DNA of 64,000 bases, taken from NCBI RefSeq assembly GCF_016117655.1, contig NZ_CP064936.1, positions 2,232,001-2,296,000 of the forward strand, written 5' to 3'. Below are positions 56,505 through 64,000 of the stretch, piece after piece. The DNA comes from Treponema peruense. Lineage in GTDB: Bacteria > Spirochaetota > Spirochaetia > Treponematales > Treponemataceae. The notes beneath the pieces are model-generated. The model worked only from the letters and a program-made list of their open reading frames with translations, was not told where the DNA came from and made no database searches. The translations under genes were made by a program, and so were the position numbers. Positions within the stretch are counted from its first letter, which is position 1, and every line of letters begins with the position of its first letter.

Positions 56505-57827
56505 TTATTTCTTAAGGTTAGGATAAAGTTCTATAAGAGATGTATAGAAGTTCTTGTAAGCAGTCTGCTCATCAACATTGCCGTTGAAGTAGTCAGCAAA
56601 TGCATGCTGGATCTTCTCTGTGAATCCCTGATCATAAGGAGTCATGCAGTCCTTGTGGATGCTCTTTGCATTGTCAAGGAAGAATGAAATGTGGTTCTGT
56701 CCGCCAAGGAACGGGTTCTTGTAGTCAGAAGCAGCAACTTCTTTCATAGCCTCTTCATTGTTTGTAAAGTCACCCATTTCCATTGCGATTGCAGTCATTG
56801 TAGCCTTGTCGCATGTAAGTGTGTACATTATGTCCTTGATAAGGTCAACATTGTCTGTTCCGGCAGCAGCACAAATCCAGGTTCCGCCCCAGCTGAATCC
56901 CTGTGGTCCGCGGCAGAATGCCCAGTCACCGTAGCTTCCGTTTCCGAGAGCGTTTGGTCCTTCAGGATCGGCCTTTGTTGCAGGTGCGAGACAGAAGTCA
57001 ATGAACCATGCAGGTCCGAAATATCCGAATACTTTTCCGTCTTTTCCGGCACCCTTGAAGCTTTCTGCTGACCAGAGGTTTGCCTTGTTGTTGTATCCCT
57101 TTTCTGTGTATGTCTTTGTCTGTGAAATCCATCTCTTGATAAGAGGATCAATTTCGATTTTTCCGTCTACTACAGCAGGAGTTGTGATGTTGTCGCTGAA
57201 TACGCGGTATGCATCATCGTATCCTGAAAGCATAAAGTATCCCTTTGACTTTGCCTGTGCAGCTACAGAGTCAAAATCGTTCCATGTTGCAAGGAACTTC
57301 TGTACTTCTTCAGGTTTGTCTGTTCCAAGAACATCCTTTGCAATTGAACGGCGGTAGATGAATCCACCCGGACAAGCCTGCCAGGTTACACCCTTAAGAA
57401 CGCCGTTTTTGTCTGTCATTACGTCCTTTGTGTACTGGTACTGCTTTGAAAGGTCGGCATCTGTAAGTCCGATGTCTTTCTTTACATCAAGTGTAAACGG
57501 TGTGTCTACATACTTGAGGGCATAGTCTGCTTCTACAAGGAACAAGTCGATTTTCTCGTCTGCTGGTGCCTTTTCCTGGGCAAGAAGCTGCTGGTCAAGG
57601 CGGTTCTGGTAAGCATTGTCCTGGTTAGGTGTGATGTGCCACTTTACAGTGACTCCATCCGGAACAAGTCCCTTTGCCTCAAAGTAGTCCTTAAACCTCG
57701 CCTGGAACTCTTCGTTCCAACATGCTATGTTCAATACTTTTCCTTCTGCAGCACTCTTTTTTGCGCAGCCTGTAAACATTCCGCAGGCTGTTACAGCAGC
57801 AAGTGTAAACAATAAAGCCTTTTTCAT
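56505..57827 (-). CDS. Sugar-binding lipoprotein (CebE/family 1)
   Basis: 440 residues. The ATG at 57827 is chosen because GGAGG lies seven bases before it; 57845 is an in-frame alternative. Signal peptide with lipobox FTGC, then a family 1 extracellular solute-binding fold: VLNIACWNEEFQARFKDYF at the start, LFLVEADYALKYVDTPF, QACPGGFIYRRSIAKDVLG and WGGTWICAAAGT. Aromatic-rich C-terminal half suits sugar stacking. First gene of the cellobiose operon, under a consensus promoter with the palindromic operator at its start. It captures the sugar at the periplasmic face. Confidence 0.9.
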   Translation of the reverse strand: MKKALLFTLAAVTACGMFTGCAKKSAAEGKVLNIACWNEEFQARFKDYFEAKGLVPDGVTVKWHITPNQDNAYQNRLDQQLLAQEKAPADEKIDLFLVEADYALKYVDTPFTLDVKKDIGLTDADLSKQYQYTKDVMTDKNGVLKGVTWQACPGGFIYRRSIAKDVLGTDKPEEVQKFLATWNDFDSVAAQAKSKGYFMLSGYDDAYRVFSDNITTPAVVDGKIEIDPLIKRWISQTKTYTEKGYNNKANLWSAESFKGAGKDGKVFGYFGPAWFIDFCLAPATKADPEGPNALGNGSYGDWAFCRGPQGFSWGGTWICAAAGTDNVDLIKDIMYTLTCDKATMTAIAMEMGDFTNNEEAMKEVAASDYKNPFLGGQNHISFFLDNAKSIHKDCMTPYDQGFTEKIQHAFADYFNGNVDEQTAYKNFYTSLIELYPNLKK

Positions 57828-57860
57828 TTTGAATCCTCCAAACATTAGAAAAAAATTGCC

Positions 57861-57882
57861 TTAACTACAACGTTGTAGTTAA
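57861..57882. promoter_or_regulatory. LacI-type operator upstream of the binding-protein gene
   Basis: A perfect 22-bp palindrome, half-site TTAACTACAAC, centre CG. It begins one base after the -10 box, so a bound repressor would block transcription. Its inner 14 bases match the second site at 59206-59219. Confidence 0.9.
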
Positions 57883-57911
57883 AGCATAAATCCGGTATGT
57901 CAATCTGTCAA
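57883..57911 (-). promoter_or_regulatory. Promoter of the cellobiose transport operon
   Basis: Minus strand TTGACA (57911-57906), 17 bases, TATGCT (57888-57883). Confidence 0.85.
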
Positions 57912-57979
57912 GCATTTTTTTTATAAATTTTTATGAAAATAATGCTTTTTTTTGAAAATTTGCGGTTTTTTGTGTGTTT

Positions 57980-58981
57980 TCAGCGTATGTCGCAGACAGA
58001 ACCACCCTGGATGAGACGGCCTTTTACGCGCACTGTGGCAGAACTTACGTCTGTTCCCGAAACGGATTTTAACAGAAGATCTATGAGTTTTATGCCCAGT
58101 TCGAGTGCATTCTGTTCGTAAGTCGTAAGAGGAGGTGTAAGAAGCTGCGAAAGAAGGATTCCGTCATAGCCGGCAATGCTTATGTCCCTGTGCGGAATAA
58201 GGCAGTGTCTTGCAAGTGCCTGGATTCCGCCGAGTGCCGAAAAGTCGTCGGGGTAAATTATGCATGTAGGAATGTCGGGAAGTGTCAGAAGGCGCTCCGT
58301 TGCTTCACCGCTCAATTCCGGATCGTGGTACCTGCCCTGCAAAAGACAGTCTCCCGGAACAGAACAGCCGGCTTCTTCCATTACGTGCACAAAAGTGTCC
58401 AGACGCTCGCGGGTTACAAAAGAAGATTCACCGTGTATAAATGCAACTTTTTTGTGACCAAGCGCAAGAATATGCTTCACAAGAGAGCGAATTCCTGCTT
58501 CGTTGTCGCTCAAAACAGACGGAATGCCTTCTATATCGCAGTCCAGTACGGCAACAGGCACTTTTTCTGAAAGGATTTTTTTTACATCGGGGCGAGCAAA
58601 GTCTGTGGCACAGATTACAACGCCGTCACAACCGCGGCTTTTCATGTCGTAGTAATAGTCGTGGCGTGTTCCGTTAAGAAAAATAAGGTCATAGCCGCGT
58701 GAATTGGCCGTTACGTTCATTGAGTCAAAGATTTGTGCAAAATACTGGTGCTGAAGCCCGCTGCCGGTTATGTCTTCAAAGATAATGCCTATGCTTTTGG
58801 AAGATTTTGTCCTGAGCATGCGTGCAGAAACGTTTACGGTGTAGCCCAGTCGATGCGCCGTTTCTTCTACTTTCTGCCTTGTTTCGGCGCCAATTTCAGA
58901 ACTGCCGCGAAGAGCTTTGCTTACTGCAGAAAACGAAAGACCGCATTCTCTTGCTATGTCTTTTAGCGTTACGACACCCAT
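57980..58981 (-). CDS. LacI-family repressor of the cellobiose locus
   Basis: 333 residues from the ATG at 58981 (GGGGTG upstream). The DNA-binding head is TLKDIARECGLSFSAVSKALRG followed by ETRQKVEETAHRLGYTVN. The hinge and periplasmic-binding-like sensor follow (SIGIIFEDITGSG, GVVICATDFARPD, AFIHGESSFVTRERLD, DISIAGYDGI). It lies between the transport operon and the outer-membrane barrel gene, both of which carry the same palindrome, so it very likely represses both until a cellobiose-type sugar binds. The actual inducer is unknown. It ends 150 bases before the transport promoter and is in the same direction. Confidence 0.9.
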   Translation of the reverse strand: MGVVTLKDIARECGLSFSAVSKALRGSSEIGAETRQKVEETAHRLGYTVNVSARMLRTKSSKSIGIIFEDITGSGLQHQYFAQIFDSMNVTANSRGYDLIFLNGTRHDYYYDMKSRGCDGVVICATDFARPDVKKILSEKVPVAVLDCDIEGIPSVLSDNEAGIRSLVKHILALGHKKVAFIHGESSFVTRERLDTFVHVMEEAGCSVPGDCLLQGRYHDPELSGEATERLLTLPDIPTCIIYPDDFSALGGIQALARHCLIPHRDISIAGYDGILLSQLLTPPLTTYEQNALELGIKLIDLLLKSVSGTDVSSATVRVKGRLIQGGSVCDIR

Positions 58982-59172
58982 TTTTACACCCCGCATACAG
59001 AAAATTTAAGGAAACCAGTTTCTTTTATCATATTTTGAACAGTATGTAAACATTTGGTCAAGACACCCGTTGATAAATTTATTTGCGGAATTTTGGCCAA
59101 ATATGGAAGGAAACAAGAAAAACAAGGTAACAAAAATATCGAAAATTTAAAAAGTAAAATTTAAAAAAGTAT

Positions 59173-59201
59173 TTGACAAGTACAAAAATAGGACGTACAA
59201 T
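59173..59201 (+). promoter_or_regulatory. Promoter of the outer-membrane barrel gene
   Basis: TTGACA (59173-59178), 17 bases, TACAAT (59196-59201). Transcription start expected near 59208, inside the operator. Confidence 0.85.
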
Positions 59202-59205
59202 TATT

Positions 59206-59219
59206 CTACAACGTTGTAG
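59206..59219. promoter_or_regulatory. LacI-type operator at the barrel gene promoter
   Basis: CTACAACGTTGTAG, a perfect 14-bp palindrome, four bases after the -10 box. Same core and same placement as the site at 57861-57882. Confidence 0.9.
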
Positions 59220-59276
59220 CACGAGGCAAAATGTTTCGTGCTTATTAAAAATTGAGCAGATGGAGGTTTGCTTAAG

Positions 59277-60431
59277 ATGAAAAAAATTATTTCAGTATTG
59301 ACAGGACTTGCTCTCGTAGCTGGCGCAGCTATGGCAGACGGAATCACATTCGGATCATGGGGACGCGGACTTTGGAACGTGGCTGCAAATTCCGGCGATG
59401 ATGTTGTAACAGACATGCACCAGTCATGGGGGGGGGCCGCACCAAGAACAGGAATCGGTGTAAGCGGTTCTACAGAAAACGTTGGTTTTGCTGTAGATAT
59501 GCATGCAAACGGTGACTCTGGAATTAGTCTTGGTAACAATGCACTTATCTGGGTAAAGCCTATTGAACAGATAAAGATTGTTGCCGGTAAAAAAGACCAG
59601 AACGAGCTTCGCGGAGACGCAGCATTCGGTCTTTGGAACTGGGACCGCATTGGTGCAGCAGGAGCCATGGGACTTGAAGGCTGGACATTCCCTGATGTAT
59701 TTGACGGAAACGGCGTTGCAGTAATTGCATACCCTGTTGACGGACTTACAGTAGGTGCAGGAATTCCTTTGAGCCTTAACGGCACAGGTGCTACTCTTGA
59801 AAATACATACGCACACGGTGCAAACTATGCTGCTGCCTATGCTATTGACGGTATTGGTACTATAAAAGCTGCTTACATGACAAAACCAGACGGTACATCA
59901 AGAGACGCTAAAAAAGATTCAACGAGTTATGGTGTAATTGCTGCTGCATTTGACCTTACAATGGTAGACGGTCTCTATGCTACTGTTGGTGCACAGATTC
60001 CAACTGCTTCTGTAAATGAATTCGATTCTACAATTGTAAACGCATATGCACGTTATTCACTGGACGCTCTTGCAGTACACCTTGCTGTTGGTACAAAACT
60101 CAACACTAAGGATAATTCAAAAACCGACGATTCAAAGTATGACGGAAACCTTGGTTTTGCTATCGGTGCTGGCGCAGACTATAGTCTTGACAACGGCATT
60201 GGTTTCTTTGGAGATGTTCGCTATGCAAACGGTGTTTACATGAAGAACACTTCTGCAGACAAGAGCGACTGTCTTACACTCGGTCTTGGTGTAGAGAAGA
60301 ACTTCTCTAACGGAAAGATTGGTATTGCATTCGAAGGTGCTACAAACGGTAAAAACGGCTACGGACGCTATACTTACGAAGACGATGCCTTTGCATGGGA
60401 AATCCCTGTTAAGGTTGAGTACTTCTTCTAA
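59277..60431 (+). CDS. Outer-membrane beta-barrel porin of the cellobiose locus
   Basis: 384 residues. ATG at 59277 with GGAGG upstream (a TTG at 59268 is too close to that site). Cleavable signal peptide (ISVLTGLALVAGAAMA). The mature chain alternates polar and hydrophobic residues, is Gly/Asp/Asn-rich and ends VKVEYFF with C-terminal Phe, the usual beta-barrel assembly signal. It resembles treponemal outer-membrane barrels rather than any named porin. Operator sharing suggests it admits cellobiose or cellodextrins. A G9 run at codons 51-54 could switch the gene by slippage. A terminator follows. Confidence 0.8.
   Translation: MKKIISVLTGLALVAGAAMADGITFGSWGRGLWNVAANSGDDVVTDMHQSWGGAAPRTGIGVSGSTENVGFAVDMHANGDSGISLGNNALIWVKPIEQIKIVAGKKDQNELRGDAAFGLWNWDRIGAAGAMGLEGWTFPDVFDGNGVAVIAYPVDGLTVGAGIPLSLNGTGATLENTYAHGANYAAAYAIDGIGTIKAAYMTKPDGTSRDAKKDSTSYGVIAAAFDLTMVDGLYATVGAQIPTASVNEFDSTIVNAYARYSLDALAVHLAVGTKLNTKDNSKTDDSKYDGNLGFAIGAGADYSLDNGIGFFGDVRYANGVYMKNTSADKSDCLTLGLGVEKNFSNGKIGIAFEGATNGKNGYGRYTYEDDAFAWEIPVKVEYFF
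59428..59436 (+). repeat. Poly-G tract (G9) in the barrel gene
   Basis: Nine consecutive G within TGG-GGG-GGG-GCC (W-G-G-A). The current length keeps the frame open; a gain or loss of one G would stop translation early. Confidence 0.95.
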
Positions 60432-60461
60432 TTTAGCATGAACCTGGCGCCGCAAGGCGCT

Positions 60462-60496
60462 AAAAAAGCCCCGTCTCAATGGCGGGGCTTTTTTAT
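60462..60496 (+). terminator. Terminator of the barrel gene
   Basis: AGCCCCG/CGGGGCT with a nine-base loop, A6 before and T6 after. Also works for minus-strand transcripts from the Rpn remnant. Confidence 0.85.
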
Positions 60497-60665
60497 TTGC
60501 TACGGTTAACGCGCTATTGCTGCAGTTGCTGGACCTGCGCGAGGCTGGGCTGGCTGGGCTGCCGCGCCGGTCGGCGCTAAAAAAGGCTGCCTCGCGGGCG
60601 GGCTTTTTTATACTCTGCGGTTAACGGACTATTGCTGAAGTTGCTGGACCTGAGCGAGGCTAAGG
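60483..60665. repeat. Duplicated 3' end of the Rpn-type gene
   Basis: Two copies of a segment of about 70 bases: 60483-60560 and 60593-60665. Each has GGCGGGGC- or GCGGGCGGGC-TTTTTTAT, then CGGTTAACG(C/G), then the codons for LAQVQQLQQ and stop (minus strand). The first copy is the severed tail of a second Rpn-type gene. Confidence 0.7.
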
Positions 60666-61492
60666 CCGGTGGCCTTTGCCGTCTGTTCGGGCGTGAGGAT
60701 GCCCATAGCGATGAGATTGCGTGCGGTTTCTACGGCCTTGGCGTGTGCGCCTTCGATAGCGCCCTGTTCACGACCCTGTTCTAGGCCCTGTTTCATTCCC
60801 TGTTGCATGCCCTTTTCCATTCCCTCCTGCTGGGCCTCTTTCATCCAGACCAGACGCTGCATTTCCATTATCATAAATTCCTTCCTCCAGGTTTCGTTCA
60901 GACGGGCATACTCGAGGCTGCGGCTTATTTGCTTTGTAAGCCCGCTGTTTGCTCCTCTGCTTTCATACATATAGCGCAGCAGTTCCCTTACATCAGGGTT
61001 CTGTACCTTTTTGTAGTCTGCTATATTATAAAACACTTTGCAGGTTCTGTCATTCATTTTGAGGTCCGGTATACTGCAACAGATATTTTCAAATTTATAC
61101 ACAGGTTCATTTCTGCCGAACGCATCAAAGACACACAGAAATATTATATACACATATTTCAAATCACTGTATGTCTGGCCGGGCTTGAGTCCGTCAACAT
61201 CAGCTACGCTCTGGTAATACCTTGCCCTTAACGGCAAATCTTTTGTTTCGGCAACCTGCATTTCTATGTCAAAGACTTCGTTAGTCCCCCGGACATATAC
61301 ATCGTACCGCACCCCTTTTGAAGAAAATCCGCTTTGGGCTGTTTTTTCCCTGCCGAAATTTTCTATGCGCTCAATTTTTATTCCAAGAAGTGTTTCTATT
61401 ACACCCCTGCACACGTCCTTGTCTTCCATTACCTTGCAGAACATAAAATTGTTTGTAAGCGGAAGGTCTTCATAATTTATAATATTATCCAT
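60629..61492 (-). CDS. Rpn-family recombination-promoting nuclease / PD-(D/E)XK transposase-like
   Basis: 287 residues. PLTNNFMFCKVMEDKDVCRG and LLGIKIERIE open the family. The nuclease core is GVRYDVYVRG … FDIEMQVAE (Asp, then ExQ). RARYYQSVADVDGLKPGQ and YKFENICCSIPDLKMNDRTC complete the PDDEXK_2 domain. The C-terminal part carries short degenerate repeats of E/Q-Q/K-G-M/L/R (MEKGMQQGMKQGLEQG), then a helical LTPEQTAKATGLSLAQVQQL. These genes multiply in treponeme genomes. A second copy of its 3' end lies just downstream, a trace of past duplication. Confidence 0.85.
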   Translation of the reverse strand: MDNIINYEDLPLTNNFMFCKVMEDKDVCRGVIETLLGIKIERIENFGREKTAQSGFSSKGVRYDVYVRGTNEVFDIEMQVAETKDLPLRARYYQSVADVDGLKPGQTYSDLKYVYIIFLCVFDAFGRNEPVYKFENICCSIPDLKMNDRTCKVFYNIADYKKVQNPDVRELLRYMYESRGANSGLTKQISRSLEYARLNETWRKEFMIMEMQRLVWMKEAQQEGMEKGMQQGMKQGLEQGREQGAIEGAHAKAVETARNLIAMGILTPEQTAKATGLSLAQVQQLQQ

Positions 61493-61621
61493 ATACTACT
61501 TATTGTCACTGTTTTTTCTTTTTTACAAAAAATCCGGTCTTTTTTATAAAGTTTCTGCTTTTTTATGCGCTTTTCCACTTCTTTTTTGCACATTTCGCCC
61601 TTAACAGCGTATATTTTTTAT

Positions 61622-61650
61622 TTGTTTTTATGCAAAAACAGAAGTATAAT
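61622..61650 (+). promoter_or_regulatory. Promoter of the 61658 lipoprotein gene, near-leaderless
   Basis: TTGTTT (61622-61627), 17 bases, TATAAT (61645-61650). The ATG lies seven bases after TATAAT, so the mRNA should begin one base before or at the start codon. Confidence 0.65.
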
Positions 61651-61657
61651 ATTGTTT

Positions 61658-62449
61658 ATGAAAACACAATTAATTTTATCTATTTCCGTGGCAGCAGCTG
61701 TTTCCCTTCTGGCTTCCTGCTCCAGTACAAAAGTTCAGCCAGACACTTATGACAATTCTGAAACGGTTACTATATTCAAAATTGATTCCGCAAGTGCAAC
61801 TGCTTCAAATGAAGGTTCATACAGCGAAGAAAAACTGAATTCAGCCCGGTCATTTTCTGACAAACTTCTTAACAAAAACAAATATGACAAAAAAGAAGAA
61901 ATGACCTGTTTTTTGACCCCGACACTGGGCAAACCCTTTGCAAGAAAAGGCGCCTTTATTCACAAAAACGGCACTGACCTTGCGGGCTTTTTTATACTTT
62001 ACGACACTTCGTTCTATGCATTTTATCTTGCCAAAAACGAGCGTGCTTCTCTTGTAAATGCAGTTTCGCGGTATATAAGGGACTTTGATGAAAAAAATCT
62101 TGATTCAAAGCTTAAAAAAAGTGAGCGTGCCTACGGACAGTCTGCAGCCTATGAGGAATTCGGTATTGCGGAACCAATGATGACAAACTTTTCAAAACCG
62201 ACCGTTTACTTTGGCTACAAATTTCTTAAGGGTTCACCCTATTTCTGTATTCAGGTTGCGCCGGCAGAAAATCTTGCAGTCAATACAAAGTCCGACGGTG
62301 CTGTAAAGCAGTCCATTGGTCAGCGTTATTTCTTTACAAAAGCCCAGGCACAAGCCCTTGCCGCATTTCTTTCAGAAGAAAATATTTCGCGCTATTACGG
62401 TTCTGGATTAGAAACCGACCTGAATGACATTCAGGCAGACAGTTACTGA
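61658..62449 (+). CDS. Lipoprotein of unknown function
   Basis: 263 residues. The ATG at 61658 is chosen: residues from it form a clean lipoprotein signal (LILSISVAAAVSLLASC). An in-frame start at 61565 would put 31 residues before it. There is no Shine-Dalgarno; the promoter -10 ends seven bases upstream. The mature protein has charged segments (YSEEKLNSARSFSDKLLNKN), then MTCFLTPTLGKPFARKGAF and DLAGFFILYDTSFYAFYLA. I do not recognise the family. It precedes a YibE/F membrane protein in the same direction. Confidence 0.75.
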   Translation: MKTQLILSISVAAAVSLLASCSSTKVQPDTYDNSETVTIFKIDSASATASNEGSYSEEKLNSARSFSDKLLNKNKYDKKEEMTCFLTPTLGKPFARKGAFIHKNGTDLAGFFILYDTSFYAFYLAKNERASLVNAVSRYIRDFDEKNLDSKLKKSERAYGQSAAYEEFGIAEPMMTNFSKPTVYFGYKFLKGSPYFCIQVAPAENLAVNTKSDGAVKQSIGQRYFFTKAQAQALAAFLSEENISRYYGSGLETDLNDIQADSY

Positions 62450-62540
62450 TCTTTTCAGTGATTTTTTCCAGGATGTAACATTATTAATTTTTAACAAAAC
62501 ATAAACATAAAACTAATGACGGTGTGCAAAAATCTGCCTT

Positions 62541-63773
62541 ATGAAAACAATCAGCAGACACACCGTTATTTCACTGGCAGTTTCGGCCTTAATCACAGTA
62601 ATTCTCATTTTTATTCCAACAGGATTTGAAGGCGCTGTTCAGTTTAAGGACGCAGACAAATGCCGCGTAAAAATTGAATCTGTAGACAACAGCCGCATTA
62701 TTGACACTGGACTTATTCGCTCGGGCCAGCAGGTTTGTTCAATAAAATTTCTTTCGGGCAAATTCAAAGGACAACATTCAGAAGGATGGAACATGCTTGG
62801 CGGTTCCCTCTCGCAGGACAAACTCTTTTCTGCCGGAGACGTGGCACAGGCAGTTGTTCACTACAGCGAAGAAGAGTCGTCTTCGGGGACTGTTACTGAA
62901 ATTCTTTCTGTAAATCTGATTGACCATTACAGGATTTCGGGCGAAATAACCCTTGCCGCGGTTTTTGCAATTTTTCTTCTGGTTTTTGCAGGTCAGACAG
63001 GTGCAAGATCGATTATGTCTTTTGTTCTGACAATTCTTGTATTATGGAAGATTCTTGTTCCGCTTAATTTGAAGGGCGCAGACCCTATTCTTACAGGACT
63101 TCTTGTTACTGCAATACTTACTTTTATTATTCTTGCCCTTGTCTACGGATTTGACAGGCGGCTTGTTGCTTCCTGTGGCGGTGCCATGCTGGGAATAGGA
63201 CTTTCTGCAATTCTTTCTGTTGTGTGCACAAAAACGTTTAAAATCCACGGAGCCATTATGCCGAATTCCGAAAGTCTGCTTTATTCCGGCTACCAGTATC
63301 TTAACCTTACGCACATTTTTATGGCCAGCGTTTGTGTCGGCGCAAGCGGTTCAATTATGGATCTTTCTGTAGACATAACATCGGCAGTTAACGAAGTTGT
63401 AAAAAAATGTCCGTCTATTTCTAGGTTTGAGGCCGTTAAGTCCGGAGTCGCGGTTGCAAGGGCTGCCATGGGAACAATGACAACGACACTTCTTCTGGCT
63501 TATTCGGGAAGTTGCATTGCACTTCTTATGACTTTTATGGCTCAGGGAACACCAATTTACAATATTCTCAACAACAACCAGGTTGCGGCCGAAATCATCA
63601 ATACAATTGCGGGAAGTTTTGGTCTGGCATCTACTGCACCGTTTACCGCTTTTCTTTCAGGAATGATTCTTGCAGGAAAAAACAGAACTAAACGCTCTTG
63701 TCTTCGTACAGTTTTTCGTCGGCTGCATTCAGTATGTCTGAAACACAGGATTTGGAATCTGCACAGCCGCTGA
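62541..63773 (+). CDS. YibE/F-like membrane protein
   Basis: 410 residues. One N-terminal helix, a periplasmic part of about 110 residues, then at least seven membrane helices (ITLAAVFAIFLLVFAG, GADPILTGLLVTAILTFIIL, SVCVGASGSIMDLSVDITSA, AIMPNSESLLYSGY). This layout is YibE/F. Function unknown; a transport role is often supposed. After LSGMILAGKN the last 30 residues are basic and Cys/His-rich and lie over an opposite-strand GGDEF remnant. One extra A in the A6 run near 63678 would end the protein at GKKQN, so the tail may be an artefact or a recent frameshift. Confidence 0.75.
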   Translation: MKTISRHTVISLAVSALITVILIFIPTGFEGAVQFKDADKCRVKIESVDNSRIIDTGLIRSGQQVCSIKFLSGKFKGQHSEGWNMLGGSLSQDKLFSAGDVAQAVVHYSEEESSSGTVTEILSVNLIDHYRISGEITLAAVFAIFLLVFAGQTGARSIMSFVLTILVLWKILVPLNLKGADPILTGLLVTAILTFIILALVYGFDRRLVASCGGAMLGIGLSAILSVVCTKTFKIHGAIMPNSESLLYSGYQYLNLTHIFMASVCVGASGSIMDLSVDITSAVNEVVKKCPSISRFEAVKSGVAVARAAMGTMTTTLLLAYSGSCIALLMTFMAQGTPIYNILNNNQVAAEIINTIAGSFGLASTAPFTAFLSGMILAGKNRTKRSCLRTVFRRLHSVCLKHRIWNLHSR

Positions 63774-63852
63774 ATCCTATAGAAACAGAAAGTTCGTATT
63801 TTTGTTCGGGACTGGCGGTCTGGTTTTGTGCAAATGTTTTTTTTACTTTCAT
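63688..63852 (-). pseudogene. C-terminal remnant of a GGDEF domain
   Basis: 54 codons on the minus strand ending ELSVSIGFSGCADSKS…ILNAADEKLYEDKSV, the usual last third of a diguanylate cyclase domain. The GGDEF motif itself is gone. It overlaps the YibE/F 3' end by 86 bases in the opposite direction. Confidence 0.65.
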
Positions 63853-63898
63853 GCCTTTTTTTAACTTTTTTCAGAAACTCCCTATAACAAAATTATAT

Positions 63899-64000
63899 TT
63901 AAATATTGCGCAGAATGTCAACTGTATGGGAACTTGCCCCCAGAAGGTCGGGCCGTTCGCAAGTTGCCAGATGAAATTTCATAAAGGCTTCAAATGTTTT
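63899..64000 (-). CDS. C-terminal end of an unidentified gene entering from the right
   Basis: The minus strand is open from the window edge to a TAA at 63901-63899. It reads KTFEAFMKFHLATCERPDLL…HTVDILRNI. Codon use looks natural, but 33 residues are too few to name the family. Confidence 0.45.
   Translation of the reverse strand, partial: KTFEAFMKFHLATCERPDLLGASSHTVDILRNI

Overview
The window looks like chromosome of a host-associated Treponema (Spirochaetota). Evidence: mglBAC encodes a circularly permuted MglB like the T. pallidum protein; the rRNA operon has 16S, tRNA-Ala, 23S, 5S order; the housekeeping genes have moderate GC and the accessory genes are AT-rich; lipoproteins and an outer-membrane barrel are present. 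I cannot name the species from sequence alone.

Layout. 1-3.7 kb (minus): HAD phosphatases, pth, mazG, clpP and a UPF0158 gene. 3.7-8.9 kb (minus): complete rrn operon with a strong consensus promoter. 9-11.4 kb: a decayed GGDEF gene, an ECF transporter S component with a P-loop kinase, and more decayed sequence. 11.4-14.6 kb: a CPC-type metal P-type ATPase divergent from an ArsR/SmtB repressor, then a frameshifted AraC regulator. 14.7-20.7 kb: a cytoplasmic GH5 enzyme with a GH16/CBM remnant behind it, facing the galactose/glucose transporter mglBAC. 20.8-25.2 kb: a DMT exporter and an eroded zone (hairpin cluster, internally deleted Fic gene, frameshifted DUF6273 gene, truncated nucleotidyltransferase, deleted IS256-like element).

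25.2-38.2 kb is the main accessory feature. Eight tightly packed minus-strand genes run: small HTH regulator, DUF262/DUF1524 (GmrSD-like) nuclease, type III Res, RhuM, a large protein with a C-terminal HEPN-like motif, type III Mod, a DUF4062 (TIR-like) protein, and a nuclease-less DUF1016 protein. They are divergent from a membrane-anchored HTH protein and a 53-residue membrane protein, with repeated TGTGTAA half-sites between. I read this as a composite anti-phage island built on a type III restriction-modification frame. The HEPN and DUF4062 proteins are the best candidates for undescribed effectors.

38.3-45.7 kb: a truncated HU-like gene behind an upstream reading frame, an orphan second 5S rRNA, a flavin reductase-rubredoxin fusion, an HMA2/P-type ATPase/DUF6110 set, a doubly frameshifted ldhA, a 22-bp repeat array and a formylglycine-enzyme-like lipoprotein. 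45.7-51.6 kb (minus): ilvD-ilvB-iorA-iorB, joining branched-chain amino acid synthesis to a 2-oxoacid:ferredoxin oxidoreductase.

51.9-60.4 kb is a cellobiose locus: binding lipoprotein, two permeases, cellobiose phosphorylase, a LacI repressor and a divergent outer-membrane barrel. Two copies of the palindrome CTACAACGTTGTAG sit just downstream of two consensus promoters, so uptake and outer-membrane entry appear co-repressed. The barrel gene carries a G9 tract, a possible phase switch. 60.4-64 kb: a Rpn-type nuclease gene with a duplicated tail, a lipoprotein, a YibE/F membrane protein, a GGDEF remnant and the end of an unidentified gene.

Cautions. Several frameshifts fall in homopolymers and could be sequencing errors. 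All family assignments are from motif reading; no database was searched.
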